Assembly (NCBI GenBank): GCA_018377235.1
Contig: JAGZZT010000011.1
Span: forward strand, 1 to 64,000
Source of the DNA: Clostridium sp.
GTDB taxonomy: Bacteria > Bacillota > Clostridia > Lachnospirales > Lachnospiraceae
Length of the DNA: 64,000 nucleotides
Reading direction: 5' to 3'
A model generated the notes under the pieces. The model had not been told where the DNA came from. It did no database searches and was given only the letters and a program-made list of their open reading frames with translations. Position 1 is the first letter of the stretch. Each line of letters begins with the position of its first letter. Positions 24,172-33,645 of the stretch are shown piece after piece. Position numbers and translations under genes: made by a program.

Positions 24172-27100
24172 ATGTATATTGCAGATTTGCACATTCATTC
24201 CAGATATTCAAGGGCTACCAGCCGTGATTTGACGCCGGAGCAGCTGGAACTTCAGGCCAGGAAGAAAGGAATCAGGCTCCTCGGAACTGGAGATTTTACT
24301 CACCCGGCCTGGCGGAAGGAGCTGAAGGAAAAATTGATTCCAGCGGAGGAGGGGCTTTATCGTCTGCGGGAAGACTATGCTTTGAGTCCTGAAGCAGGAA
24401 CAGAGGAGGGCAGAACCAGATTTGTAGTTTCTGGAGAGATCAGCTCTATCTATAAACAGGACGGAAAGGTGAGAAAGGTTCACAGCCTGATTTTGCTTCC
24501 AGGACTGGAGGCGGCAGAGAAGCTGTCTGCCAGGCTGGAGACTATTGGAAATATCCATTCAGATGGAAGACCGATTCTGGGACTGTCCTGCCATGATCTT
24601 CTGGAGATTATGCTGGAAACATGTCCAGATGGAATGTTCATTCCCGCCCATATCTGGACGCCGCATTTTTCCATGTTCGGAGCCCTTTCTGGCTTTGACC
24701 GGGCGGAGGACTGCTTTGGGGAGCTGACGCCCTACATTCACGCAGTAGAGACAGGATTATCTTCAGATCCGCCCATGAACTGGCAGCTTTCAGCATTAGA
24801 CCGTTTTCAGCTGATTTCCAACTCAGACGCGCACTCTCCTGCCAAACTGGGAAGGGAGGCTAATCTTTTAAGCGGGGCTTTGTCCTATCAGGGTTTAAAA
24901 CAGGCGTTAGAGACAGGAGAAGGCCTTGAGGGAACTATAGAATTTTTCCCTGAGGAGGGAAAATACCATTTTGACGGCCACAGAAAATGTCATATTTGTC
25001 TGAGCCCTGTGGAGGCGGAAGCCCAGGGGGGAATCTGCCCTGTCTGCCAGAAGCGCCTGACCATGGGGGTTTCCCACCGGATTGCCCAGCTGGCTGACCG
25101 GCCGGAGGGATTTGTTCCAGCGAAGGCAAAGCCATTTGAAAGTCTGGTTCCTCTGCTGGAGGTCATTGCAGCCTCCACAGGGCGTTCTGCCGCCGGTAAG
25201 AAAGTACAGGAAGAATATGAAACCATGCTCCGGAAGCTGGGAACTGAGTTTTCCATTCTGCGGGAGGTTCCTGTGGAAGATATTAAGCGGGAGTGCGGCT
25301 ATCTGACCGCAGAGGGGATCAGGAGGCTGAGAGAGGGAAAGGTGGAGAGACTGCCTGGTTTTGATGGGGAGTACGGCGCTGTACGGCTTTTTACTCCGGA
25401 CGAGATTTTGAATCCAGAGGGACAGATAAGTATGAGCGGACTGCTTGATCCGGCTGAAGATGCAGAAAAAAAGGCGGAGACAAAGAAAGTGCGGAAGGAA
25501 CTTGATGAGAAACAGAGGCAGACGCAGATACAGAAAAAGAAGGAGCAGCTCCCGCCAGATGAAAGAAATGAAAATTCAGCTGCAGAAGAGACAGACACGG
25601 ACAGGAAAATTGATTTTTTAGAACGGCTGAATGAAAAACAGAGGGAGGCGGCAGTTCTTCAGGCTCCCTGTCTGGCAGTGATGGCAGGACCGGGGACAGG
25701 AAAGACAGCAACGCTCACAGCCAGAATCAGGCGGCTGATTGAAACACGGAGGGTAAAGCCGTCAGAGATTACAGCGGTAACCTTTACCAACCAGGCAGCG
25801 GGGGAACTTAGGGAACGCCTGAAGAGAGATCTGCCAAACAAGAGGAGCCAGGGGCTGATCCAGATAGGAACCTTTCACTCTATCTGCAGAAAAATATTGG
25901 AGGTGTCAGGTGAAAATACAGTTTTGGCCGATCCGCTGGAGCTTTCTGCTCTGGCAGAAGAGATTCTTAAGGAAAAGTCTGTGAAAATGCGTCCAGCAGA
26001 GTTTTTGCGTCAGGTATCCAGAAAAAAGATGGATGTGACCCTGGGGCAGGAGAAGGCAGGAGAGGAAGAGGAGAGATTTTTCCAGAAGGCCTTTGACAGA
26101 TACAAATCTGCCATGGAAGAGCAGGGATGGCTGGATTTTGACGACCTTCTTATCAGAGCGCTCTGCCTGCTGAGGGAAGAGTGCCCGGCTGCCCGCCGTT
26201 TCTGCTCTCATTTCCGCTATCTTCTTGTGGATGAGTTTCAGGATATCAGTCCTCTTCAGTATGACCTGATCCAGGAATGGATCCGGGGAGGAAGGGAGCT
26301 GTTTGTTATCGGAGATCCAGATCAGGCTATTTACGGCTTTCGAGGCTCAGATGCAGAGTGCTTTAAGCGGCTTCTGAAGGATATGCCGGAAACTAGAGTT
26401 ATTACCCTTCAGGATAACTATCGCTCTACGGAGAAAATTATAAAGGCGGCCTGCAGCGTGATTTCCTGTAATCCGGGAGAGGAGAGAAAACTTACGGCAA
26501 AGGCTGGAACAGGGCAGCCCATCCGTGTAGTGAAAACAGGAGGGAGGCGGTCTGAGGGCATCTTCGCAGCCAGGGAGATTAACCGGATGATAGGAGGAAT
26601 CGATATGCTGGATGCCCAGGCAAGAGGCGCTTCCGAGGGGAGAAGTCCCAGAAGCTTTTCAGATATCGCTATTCTGTGCAGAACAAACCGTCAGACAGAG
26701 GAGATAGAGGAGTGTCTGAGAACAGAGGGAATCCCATATATTGTCACAGGAAGAGGGACGTTTCTGGAGGCAGATACAGTCCGGGAGGCAGAAAGTTTTT
26801 TCTTTCTTCTGACAGAGGCTGGACGCGGAATGGAGGAGATGGTCTTTCAGCGGACTGTTCAATTTTTGAACCGCCGTCTTGGAAAAGAGACACTGAGGGA
26901 GCTTCTGGAAAAATACCGCTCCATAGCCGGGAAAAAGCCTGCAGACCTCATAAAATCCTGGATGACTGACCGGGAACTGACAGAAGATGAGCCCCTTTCC
27001 AGGCTGATGGCCATGTCTTTGTTCCACAAGACGATGGAAGACTTCCTGTTCAGCCTGTTTTGGGGAAAGGAAAGCGACCTGAAACGCTGCGGGAAAAAGC

Positions 27101-27429
27101 GCTACACGGCAGACGCAGTTTCTCTGATGACCCTTCATGCCTCTAAGGGACTGGAATTTCCAGCCGTTATTATTCCGGGAATGCGAAAGGGATTTCTTCC
27201 CCTGGAGACAGAGCAGGCAGAGGAGGAGCGCCGCCTCTTCTATGTGGGGATGACCAGAGCTGAGGAAGAACTGATTCTCGTAACTTCAGGAGAGCGGTCT
27301 CCGTTTTTGGAAGAGCTTCCAGAGGCAGAAATCCAGAAGGAGGAGATTTCAGGGGAGACTGCGCCCAGAGCAAGGCAGCTGAGTCTGTTTGATTTATTTC
27401 CATCTGAAGAGGATTCTTCTGAAAAGTAA
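24172..27429 (+). CDS. EndoQ (PHP nuclease)-UvrD helicase fusion
   Basis: A 1085-residue two-part DNA repair protein. Residues 1-~430 are an endonuclease Q-like PHP domain: DLHIHSRYS at 5-13 and ISNSDAHSP near 221-229 supply metal-binding His and Asp, and CHIC...CPVC near 275-298 is a zinc site. EndoQ nicks DNA beside deaminated bases (uracil, hypoxanthine). After a charged linker (about 430-480), residues about 485-1050 are a UvrD/Rep SF1A helicase with AGPGTGKT (505-512), LVDEFQDIS (near 685), IGDPDQAIYGFRG and LMTLHASKGLEFP. The C-terminus is short. GGGAGG precedes the ATG. A single enzyme that nicks and then unwinds is the natural reading. Confidence 0.92.
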   Translation: MYIADLHIHSRYSRATSRDLTPEQLELQARKKGIRLLGTGDFTHPAWRKELKEKLIPAEEGLYRLREDYALSPEAGTEEGRTRFVVSGEISSIYKQDGKVRKVHSLILLPGLEAAEKLSARLETIGNIHSDGRPILGLSCHDLLEIMLETCPDGMFIPAHIWTPHFSMFGALSGFDRAEDCFGELTPYIHAVETGLSSDPPMNWQLSALDRFQLISNSDAHSPAKLGREANLLSGALSYQGLKQALETGEGLEGTIEFFPEEGKYHFDGHRKCHICLSPVEAEAQGGICPVCQKRLTMGVSHRIAQLADRPEGFVPAKAKPFESLVPLLEVIAASTGRSAAGKKVQEEYETMLRKLGTEFSILREVPVEDIKRECGYLTAEGIRRLREGKVERLPGFDGEYGAVRLFTPDEILNPEGQISMSGLLDPAEDAEKKAETKKVRKELDEKQRQTQIQKKKEQLPPDERNENSAAEETDTDRKIDFLERLNEKQREAAVLQAPCLAVMAGPGTGKTATLTARIRRLIETRRVKPSEITAVTFTNQAAGELRERLKRDLPNKRSQGLIQIGTFHSICRKILEVSGENTVLADPLELSALAEEILKEKSVKMRPAEFLRQVSRKKMDVTLGQEKAGEEEERFFQKAFDRYKSAMEEQGWLDFDDLLIRALCLLREECPAARRFCSHFRYLLVDEFQDISPLQYDLIQEWIRGGRELFVIGDPDQAIYGFRGSDAECFKRLLKDMPETRVITLQDNYRSTEKIIKAACSVISCNPGEERKLTAKAGTGQPIRVVKTGGRRSEGIFAAREINRMIGGIDMLDAQARGASEGRSPRSFSDIAILCRTNRQTEEIEECLRTEGIPYIVTGRGTFLEADTVREAESFFFLLTEAGRGMEEMVFQRTVQFLNRRLGKETLRELLEKYRSIAGKKPADLIKSWMTDRELTEDEPLSRLMAMSLFHKTMEDFLFSLFWGKESDLKRCGKKRYTADAVSLMTLHASKGLEFPAVIIPGMRKGFLPLETEQAEEERRLFYVGMTRAEEELILVTSGERSPFLEELPEAEIQKEEISGETAPRARQLSLFDLFPSEEDSSEK

Positions 27430-27433
27430 AAGG

Positions 27434-27464
27434 AAAAACGGAGGTTTGCCAGACCTCCGTTTTT
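27434..27464 (+). terminator. Intrinsic terminator after the EndoQ-UvrD gene
   Basis: AAAAACGGAGGT (27434-27445) pairs perfectly with ACCTCCGTTTTT (27453-27464), ending in a T-run. Confidence 0.9.
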
Positions 27465-27508
27465 GTGGTATAAAAGAGGGGACAGCAAAGAGAACAGGAG
27501 ATCTATAT

Positions 27509-28135
27509 ATGGCAGCAGATAATAAAAATACATCGCAGATCTGGAAGGCTTTTTCCTTTCCGATTGTGCTGGCGTCCGCTTCTCCGAGAAGGCGGGACAT
27601 TTTAAAACAGATAGGAATTGAACCGGTTATTATGCCGTCTCAGGTGGAGGAGCATATCACCTCCTCTGATCCGGAGCAGATTGTTAAGGAACTGTCTAAA
27701 CAGAAGGCAGAGGATGTGTATGGGCGGTATCAGAAGAAGTCAGAGGGAAGCTTCGCAGTCATTGGAGCAGATACGATTGTGGCGGCAGACAGAGAAATCC
27801 TTGGAAAACCCGTGGACAGAGAGGATGCAAAACGGATGATCCGGCTGCTTTCCGGCCGCGTCCATCAGGTTTACACAGGTGTAACGATCCTGTATGGAGA
27901 CAGAGAAATCACCTTTGCAGAGAGGACAGATGTAACTGTGGCATCTATGACAGAGGCGGAGACAGAAGAGTACATTTCCTGCGGAGAGTCCATGGATAAG
28001 GCAGGGGCTTACGCCGTTCAGGGAGTGTTCGCCGCCTTTATCGAGGGAGTGAACGGCTCTTATACCAGCGTTGTAGGGCTTCCAGCAGGAAAAACATATC
28101 GAAAACTGAGAGAACTGGCGGAGGGAATCATATGA
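27509..28135 (+). CDS. maf: Maf nucleotide pyrophosphatase
   Basis: A 208-residue Maf protein, a house-cleaning enzyme that hydrolyses non-canonical or methylated nucleoside triphosphates and is linked to septum control. LASASPRRRDIL near 21-32 is the family signature, followed by IGADTIVA and GKPVDREDA. The start at 27509 is chosen because ACAGGAG lies 8 bases ahead and because the strong terminator at 27434-27464 excludes the earlier in-frame ATG at 27389. Its stop overlaps the next start (ATGA), so the two are co-translated. Confidence 0.93.
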   Translation: MAADNKNTSQIWKAFSFPIVLASASPRRRDILKQIGIEPVIMPSQVEEHITSSDPEQIVKELSKQKAEDVYGRYQKKSEGSFAVIGADTIVAADREILGKPVDREDAKRMIRLLSGRVHQVYTGVTILYGDREITFAERTDVTVASMTEAETEEYISCGESMDKAGAYAVQGVFAAFIEGVNGSYTSVVGLPAGKTYRKLRELAEGII

Positions 28136-28920
28136 TTAAACTGATAGTATCTGATATAGACGGAACGCTGGTGCGGGACGGAGAAAATAAGATAAATAAA
28201 GAACTGTTTGATGTGATTATGAGGTTGAAGAAAGAAAAAAAGATTCATTTTGCAGCAGCCAGCGGCCGTCAGGCAGCCAGCATTGAATACACCTTTGCTC
28301 CTATTGGAAAGGAAATTTTTTACATTGCGGAAAACGGTGCCTATCTGGGATGTCTGGGCAGAAATCTATTCCTCTATCCTATGGATAGAACTGATGCAGT
28401 GGATTTGATTGAAGATATCCGGAAAAATCCAGAACTGGATCTGGTTATAAGCGGAGCCAGCCACGCTTATATGGAGACAAAAAATCAGGAATTTATCAAC
28501 TGGGTGAGAGACGGATATCATTTTGACGTGATCCAGGTGGAAGATGTGACTAAGGTGGACGATTCCATTATCAAGGTGGCTGCTTACAAAAAGTCGGATA
28601 TTCAGGCGGAGGCAGGAGCTTTCTGGGATAAGTATGGAGACAGGATGAAAATTACCATTTCCGGGGATATGTGGATGGACTGCATGGCGCTGGAAGTTAA
28701 TAAGGGAGAGGCAGTGAAAACTCTTCAGGAGAGCCTTGGAATTGCTCCGGAGGAGACCATGGCGTTCGGAGATCAGCTGAACGATGTGGAAATGTTGAAC
28801 AGAGCCTACTACAGCTTTGCGGTGGGAAATGCCAGACCGGAGGTAAAGCAGGCCGCCCGCTTCCAGGCTGACACTAATGTGAAGGACGGCGTCTTAAAAA
28901 TCTTAAAAACGCTGCTTTAG
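28132..28920 (+). CDS. HAD-superfamily phosphatase, Cof type
   Basis: A 262-residue HAD IIB hydrolase. Motif I is DIDGTL at 8-13 with the nucleophile D8; the C2-type cap lies in the middle; motif III/IV is AFGDQLNDVEML near 202-213. Such enzymes remove phosphate from sugar phosphates, FMN or pyridoxal phosphate. Substrate cannot be assigned. It overlaps maf by four bases and probably forms an operon with maf and the two following genes. Confidence 0.92.
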   Translation: MIKLIVSDIDGTLVRDGENKINKELFDVIMRLKKEKKIHFAAASGRQAASIEYTFAPIGKEIFYIAENGAYLGCLGRNLFLYPMDRTDAVDLIEDIRKNPELDLVISGASHAYMETKNQEFINWVRDGYHFDVIQVEDVTKVDDSIIKVAAYKKSDIQAEAGAFWDKYGDRMKITISGDMWMDCMALEVNKGEAVKTLQESLGIAPEETMAFGDQLNDVEMLNRAYYSFAVGNARPEVKQAARFQADTNVKDGVLKILKTLL

Positions 28921-28954
28921 TTTAGCAGGAGGGCTGCCCCAAAAGGAGAGAACA

Positions 28955-29950
28955 ATGAGCAGAAGAAAAAAATGGAGAACCAGGGCGGCTGCGGCAGTTC
29001 TGGTTTCTCTGGCGCTCTTCCTGTCAGGATGCCAGAAAACAGAGTCCATCCTGGCGGGAATGGGAGGAGAGAAGGGCTACGGCCTGCCGGAGATCATGAT
29101 AGCGGCCATGTCTCAGAAAAATACCTGCGAGGAGCTTTGTACAGATCAAATCTGGTCTGCGCAGGTGGACGAATCTGGAAAAACCTTTGAGGAGTATACA
29201 AAGGAACAGCTGAAGAGCTTTATGGACGAGCTGAAAATTTTAACGCTTTTGGCAGAGGAGAGAAATATTTCTCTGACAGAGGAGGAAGCAGCGGCCATGT
29301 CTCAGGCAGCGGAGGAATATCTGGCAGCTTTGACGCCGGAGGACATCTCTTATATGGGGGTAGATGAGACCTCTGTCAATACAATGTTCCACGATTATTG
29401 CCTGGCGAATAAAACAGTAGGAGAACTGACAAAAGATCTGGATATGGAGGTCAGCGACAGTGAGGCTAAGGTGATTGAGATTTCAGAGGTAAGAACAGCC
29501 GATCAGGAGAAGGCTCAGGCTGTGTTGGACAGTGTGGAGGCGGGAGCTTCTCTGGAAAAGGCAGCCTCTTTAGAAGGGCTGGAGGTGTCTTCAGAAAAAC
29601 TTGGACGGGCAGACAAAGGAGAAGACTATGATTATGCCGCCTTTGGCCTGGAGACAGGAGAGATAAGCGAGATTGTGGAGGATGAGGGAGAATACTGCGT
29701 TATCCGATGCGATAATGACTATGATCAGGAGGCCACAGCCCAGCGGAAGGTACAGATTTACGATGCCAGACGCCAGAAAGCGTTTCAGGATATTTACAGC
29801 GGATTTAAGGAGGGGATTACTCTGAATGATTCTGTGAAGGACTGGGAATCGCTGACATTTGTCGGGGAGGCTCATGCAGAGAATGCCGACTTTTTTGAGA
29901 TTTACAGGAAGCACACCTTAATTCAGACAGAGGAGCCGGGAGAACAGTAA
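28955..29950 (+). CDS. PrsA/SurA-like foldase lipoprotein
   Basis: A 331-residue lipoprotein with lipobox LSGC (Cys26). Residues about 45-160 are a helical SurA_N-type chaperone region; about 170-275 resemble a parvulin-type PPIase domain (KVIEISEVRTADQEKAQAVLDSVEAG, FGLETGEISEIVEDEGEYCVIRC). It probably helps proteins fold outside the membrane, as PrsA does. It overlaps the next gene by one base, so the GH3 enzyme is an obvious client or partner. The PPIase active-site residues are weakly conserved. Confidence 0.78.
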   Translation: MSRRKKWRTRAAAAVLVSLALFLSGCQKTESILAGMGGEKGYGLPEIMIAAMSQKNTCEELCTDQIWSAQVDESGKTFEEYTKEQLKSFMDELKILTLLAEERNISLTEEEAAAMSQAAEEYLAALTPEDISYMGVDETSVNTMFHDYCLANKTVGELTKDLDMEVSDSEAKVIEISEVRTADQEKAQAVLDSVEAGASLEKAASLEGLEVSSEKLGRADKGEDYDYAAFGLETGEISEIVEDEGEYCVIRCDNDYDQEATAQRKVQIYDARRQKAFQDIYSGFKEGITLNDSVKDWESLTFVGEAHAENADFFEIYRKHTLIQTEEPGEQ

Positions 29951-31404
29951 TGGATGGCGAACAGGAAAGACAGAGAAGAAGACGTTCCAGGGCGCGAAGC
30001 AGACGGAGGCGTCAGGCAGAAAAGAGAAGGCGTTTTCTGATTCTGACAATAGCAGTTTTGGCAGCAGTTATTTTGGCAGCGGCAGGCGCTTTGACAGGGG
30101 GAAGAAATGCAGGAACAGAGGATGCTGAGGTGATACACCCGGAGCTGCTTCCTGGAGATGATACTGGTATCGGGCTGGGAGGCATTTCGGAAAATTCCGG
30201 AGATGAAAATGGAGGAGACAGTGTAATCTCAGATCCAGACGGATATACAGAGAACCGCCATGAAAATGAACAGGAAGTTCAAAAAGAAGCCCAGGAGGAA
30301 GCCAAGAGGGAGACTGAGGCAGACACAGCGGCAGAGAGTATGGCTGAGAAAATTCTCTCCTCCATGACTCTGGAGGAACAGATATTTCAGCTGTTTATGG
30401 TTACGCCGGAGGCGCTGACAGGGTATGACGAGGTATATGCAGCCGGGGAAGCTACAAAAGATGCCCTTTGGGATCGGCCTGCAGGGGGAATTATCTATTT
30501 CAGCCAGAACCTGAAGGATGAGGTTCAGACCAGGGAGATGCTTTCAAAGACAGCACAGTATGGAGAAGAGAGAAGCGGCCTTCCTCCTTTTCTGGCTGTG
30601 GACGAGGAGGGGGGACAGGTAGCCAGAATCAGCGGAAAGGAAGGCTTTTCCTTGGACGCATTGCCGGATATGAGTGAAGTAGGAGCCTGCAAAGAGGCGG
30701 AGAAGGCCTTTGAGGTAGGAGATACTATAGGAAGATACCTGGCAGATCTGGGTTTTGATGTAGATTTTGCTCCAGTGGCAGACATATTAACGAATCCAGA
30801 CAATACGGTAGTGTCCAGACGTTCCTTCGGCTCCGATGCAGAGCAGGTGTCCGGCATGGTTTCCGAGGAAGTGAAGGGGCTGAAAAAGCACGGAGTCAGC
30901 CCGGTTCTGAAGCATTTTCCAGGACATGGAGGAACGGCGGAGGACAGCCATGATACAAAGCCTGTACTGAACAGAACCTTAGAAGAACTTTCTGAGACGG
31001 AATTTCTTCCTTTTATCTCAGGAATAGAGAGCGGAGCTGACTTTGTGATGGTGGGACACATCAGCGTTCCGGAAATTGAGAAGGATGGCCGTCCGGCAGT
31101 TTTTTCCAAAACCCTCGTGACAGATATACTGAGAGAACAGCTGGGCTTTGAAGGGATCGTTATCACAGATGCCATGAATATGGGAGCCGTAACAGAGAGT
31201 TACGACAGCGGAGAGGCCGCTGTGAAGGCTCTTCTGGCAGGCGCTGACATGATACTTATGCCGGAGAACTTTGACGCAGCCGTACAGGCGGTGAAAGACG
31301 CGGTGGAAAATGGAACTCTGACAAAAGAGCAGATAGAAGAATCAGCGATGCGGATATTAACGCTGAAGGCAGAGAAGAATATGGAAAGAGAAGGGGGCCG
31401 GTAA
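29950..31404 (+). CDS. Glycoside hydrolase family 3 (beta-N-acetylhexosaminidase, NagZ-like)
   Basis: A 484-residue membrane-anchored enzyme. The N-terminus is very Arg-rich (about 8-28) before a transmembrane segment (about 30-50), then a polar acidic linker to about 130, and the catalytic barrel. KHFPGHGGTAEDSHD (H322 in KH) is the NagZ-type His/Asp loop and D407 in VITDAMNMG is the expected nucleophile. It should remove N-acetylglucosamine from peptidoglycan fragments outside the cell, unlike cytoplasmic NagZ of Gram-negatives. Start codon overlaps the foldase stop. Confidence 0.92.
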   Translation: MDGEQERQRRRRSRARSRRRRQAEKRRRFLILTIAVLAAVILAAAGALTGGRNAGTEDAEVIHPELLPGDDTGIGLGGISENSGDENGGDSVISDPDGYTENRHENEQEVQKEAQEEAKRETEADTAAESMAEKILSSMTLEEQIFQLFMVTPEALTGYDEVYAAGEATKDALWDRPAGGIIYFSQNLKDEVQTREMLSKTAQYGEERSGLPPFLAVDEEGGQVARISGKEGFSLDALPDMSEVGACKEAEKAFEVGDTIGRYLADLGFDVDFAPVADILTNPDNTVVSRRSFGSDAEQVSGMVSEEVKGLKKHGVSPVLKHFPGHGGTAEDSHDTKPVLNRTLEELSETEFLPFISGIESGADFVMVGHISVPEIEKDGRPAVFSKTLVTDILREQLGFEGIVITDAMNMGAVTESYDSGEAAVKALLAGADMILMPENFDAAVQAVKDAVENGTLTKEQIEESAMRILTLKAEKNMEREGGR

Positions 31405-31438
31405 AAGCCGGGTTGTTTTACATGGCGGCATATACTTT

Positions 31439-31540
31439 TAACGGCGAAGAAATAGTTCGGTGACTTTAAGTGGAACGAGAACTGTTTCTTCGCCGTTTTA
31501 AATTACATTTCTTTTGACTTTAAGTGGAACAAGAAATCTT
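31439..31540 (+). terminator. Two consecutive hairpins with the same loop sequence
   Basis: The first is a terminator-like stem: AACGGCGAAGAAA with TAGTTC (31440-31458) pairs with its complement up to 31499, one G-U pair, then TTTTA. The second, weaker stem pairs ATTTCTT (31507-31513) with AAGAAAT (31531-31537). Both loops contain the identical TGACTTTAAGTGGAAC (31461-31476 and 31515-31530). The first ends the GH3 transcript; the repeated loop is not explained. Confidence 0.7.
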
Positions 31541-31562
31541 TCTGCCCCATTTATAGTTTTTT

Positions 31563-32858
31563 TTAGGCCAGGAACTGGCGTGTCAGCTCAGCCAGAGCCC
31601 ACTGATCCTTAACACCCATCATTTCTCTGGAGGAGTGCATTGCCAGAAGAGCGACTCCTGCGTCCACTGCCGGCATGGTCAGCAGACAGGAGGAAATACT
31701 TCCCAGAGTCGATCCGCCCTTGACATCAGAACGGTTGGAGAATTTCTTATAAGGGATCTTGTGAGCGCGGCAGATGCCCTCGATAACGCTGACATGGGAA
31801 GCGTCTGTGGCATAGGCCTGGTTTACTGCCAGCTTCAGAGCTACACCGTCATTTAACAGAACGCGGTCCTTCGGATCGTATTTTTCACCCTTGTTTGGAT
31901 GGTAGGCGTGAGCCACATCCAGAGAGAGCAGGAAGCCGCCAAAAAGGGCATCCAGAAAATCGCTTCTGCTGTAGCCAAGGCTTAAATAAATTTTTTCCAG
32001 AATTCTGTCTGTCAGCGGGGAAGCTGCGCCCTGCTTGGTGCTGCTTCCGATTTCCTCGTTGTCATAGAGGGCGGCCACGCAGATACCGTGCTTTCTGCTG
32101 CTTTCCATCAGGCCGCTTAAGCAGGCGTGAACGCTGGTCAGGTTGTCCAGGCGCGGCGCAGACAGGAATTCATTGTGAATACCCAGAGTCTGAGGCATAT
32201 CGCAGTTGTAGATATAGAACTGGTAGTCCAGGATATCTTCCTTCTTCACATGGAGCTCCTCAGCCACCAGATCCAGGAAAAAGCTGTCCTTATTGAGAGT
32301 CTCGTCCAGCATAGCCAGAATCGGCTGCATATCAATCTGAGGATTTAAGGCCACGCCGTTATTTACCTCTCTGTTAAAGTGAATCGCCAGGTTTGGAACG
32401 GTTAAAAGCGGTCTCTTAAAGTCAACCAGGTGAACCTGAGGATGGAAGGGATCCTCGGAAACTGTGCAGACCTTTCCTGCCAGAGAGAGGGGACGGTCAA
32501 GCCAGGTGCTTAAAATAGGACCTCCGTAGACTGCTACGTTCAGCTTTGCATAGCCCTCGGCAGAAACTTCTGGTGATGGCTTTACCATCAGGCAGGGCCA
32601 GTCTGTGTGGGAGGAAGCGATACGGAAGCACGGATGTTCTGCGGCGTCTTCTCCTACTGTGAAACCGATGAGAGTGGTATCGAAAGCATTGACAAAATAG
32701 CCCTTTCCAGGCTCCAGGGACCAGGCCTTGTCTAAGGAAAGTTCCGTGAAGCCGCGGCTTTCCAGTAAATTCATAGAATATCGAATGGTGTGAAGGGGAG
32801 ACACGCCTGCTTCAAGAAGCTCTGTCAGCCCGTTTAAATCCTTTTTATACTGTTCCAT
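31563..32858 (-). CDS. M18-family aminopeptidase
   Basis: A 431-residue zinc aminopeptidase that removes N-terminal, often acidic, residues from peptides in the cytoplasm. Metal-binding motifs of M18 are present: SSHTDWP near 83 (His), the DNLTS block near 235 (Asp), and DNEEIGSSTKQGA near 262-274 (Glu pair), with DVAHAYHPNKG following. The start at 32858 is chosen because AGGAGG lies 12 bases ahead; an upstream in-frame ATG at 32891 lies before that site. Its promoter is at 32897-32925. Confidence 0.93.
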   Translation of the reverse strand: MEQYKKDLNGLTELLEAGVSPLHTIRYSMNLLESRGFTELSLDKAWSLEPGKGYFVNAFDTTLIGFTVGEDAAEHPCFRIASSHTDWPCLMVKPSPEVSAEGYAKLNVAVYGGPILSTWLDRPLSLAGKVCTVSEDPFHPQVHLVDFKRPLLTVPNLAIHFNREVNNGVALNPQIDMQPILAMLDETLNKDSFFLDLVAEELHVKKEDILDYQFYIYNCDMPQTLGIHNEFLSAPRLDNLTSVHACLSGLMESSRKHGICVAALYDNEEIGSSTKQGAASPLTDRILEKIYLSLGYSRSDFLDALFGGFLLSLDVAHAYHPNKGEKYDPKDRVLLNDGVALKLAVNQAYATDASHVSVIEGICRAHKIPYKKFSNRSDVKGGSTLGSISSCLLTMPAVDAGVALLAMHSSREMMGVKDQWALAELTRQFLA

Positions 32859-32896
32859 TGTGTTTAAAGTCCTCCTAATTTCTGTATTCATATAAA

Positions 32897-32925
32897 AGTA
32901 TAAATAAAACAGCGTTTTTTTGCAA
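32897..32925 (-). promoter_or_regulatory. M18 aminopeptidase promoter
   Basis: Minus strand TTGCAA (32925-32920), 17 bp, TATACT (32902-32897). Confidence 0.65.
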
Positions 32926-32956
32926 CTGTTAGTGTGTGGAAGAGAGAAGGAAGGTG

Positions 32957-32965
32957 TGGTATACT
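32957..32965 (+). promoter_or_regulatory. Extended -10 promoter for the DUF5721 gene
   Basis: TGGTATACT at 32957-32965 is an extended -10 element (TG-n-TATACT) with no good -35, about 50 bp before the start codon. Confidence 0.45.
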
Positions 32966-33017
32966 GTACCATATCGAGAGAAAAAGAAGTCTGGGAGACA
33001 GGCATTGGAGGAAAAAT

Positions 33018-33515
33018 ATGATATCGCTTCAGATAGAGGAATTAAAAGAATTTACAAGACAGCTGTTTATAGGAAATACATTTGACCGTTTTCTTCTCAG
33101 GGAAGCGCAGATCGTAACATTTAACAGTTTTCAGATAGATGGACGGATTCGCACTGATTATTATTCAGCAGAGGAGAAGGAAGAACGGGAAATCGAAGGA
33201 TTTTCCGCCTGGAGCGCGCTGCGTCCCTTCTGCTTTTCACTGATTAAGGGAAAGCGTCTGCCAGAAAGTTTTCATATAGTGCTGCAGCTTTCTGACAAAG
33301 CCAAGGAAACCTTTCTGGCGGAAAGACAGACAGGCTTCTCCCCATCGGAGGTAAACGGCCTGTACTTGAATATCCGCTATGAGGACAGGCTCCTTTCCTG
33401 CGTTACAGGAACCTCAGTCAGCCGTTTTACTCTGGATAAGACTCTGGAACACGAGTGGGACGGAGCTGTGAAGGAATTTCTGAAGGAGAAGAGGATTCCT
33501 TTTGAGGAAAAATAA
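33018..33515 (+). CDS. DUF5721-family protein
   Basis: A 165-residue cytoplasmic protein matching DUF5721, a family of unknown function widespread in Clostridia, often single copy. EFTRQLFIGNTFDRFLLREA near the start and YLNIRYEDRLLSCVTGTS near 118-135 are the recognisable parts; no catalytic motif is apparent. Start at 33018 is set by TTGGAGG 7 bases ahead. It is divergent from the M18 peptidase gene with its own promoter and a terminator follows. Confidence 0.75.
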   Translation: MISLQIEELKEFTRQLFIGNTFDRFLLREAQIVTFNSFQIDGRIRTDYYSAEEKEEREIEGFSAWSALRPFCFSLIKGKRLPESFHIVLQLSDKAKETFLAERQTGFSPSEVNGLYLNIRYEDRLLSCVTGTSVSRFTLDKTLEHEWDGAVKEFLKEKRIPFEEK

Positions 33516-33567
33516 AGGAAAACCAGCCGATTCTTTTCAGCCATATAAGGCAGAGAAAACACAGAAG

Positions 33568-33632
33568 AGAGGAAACATTTTGCGCGCTCCCATCAAAGCC
33601 GCTGCAAAATGCATCCTCTCTTTTTGATGTCA
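33568..33632 (+). terminator. Terminator after the DUF5721 gene
   Basis: GAGAGGAAACATTTTGC pairs with GCAAAATGCATCCTCTC with a small internal mismatch, followed by TTTTT. It lies between convergent genes and may serve both. Confidence 0.75.
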
Positions 33633-33645
33633 AATATGCTGTGTT

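Noticed and set aside
27389..27508. Upstream in-frame start for Maf at 27389
   Set aside because: It overlaps the helicase gene and the transcript would cross a perfect intrinsic terminator; a good ribosome site precedes 27509.
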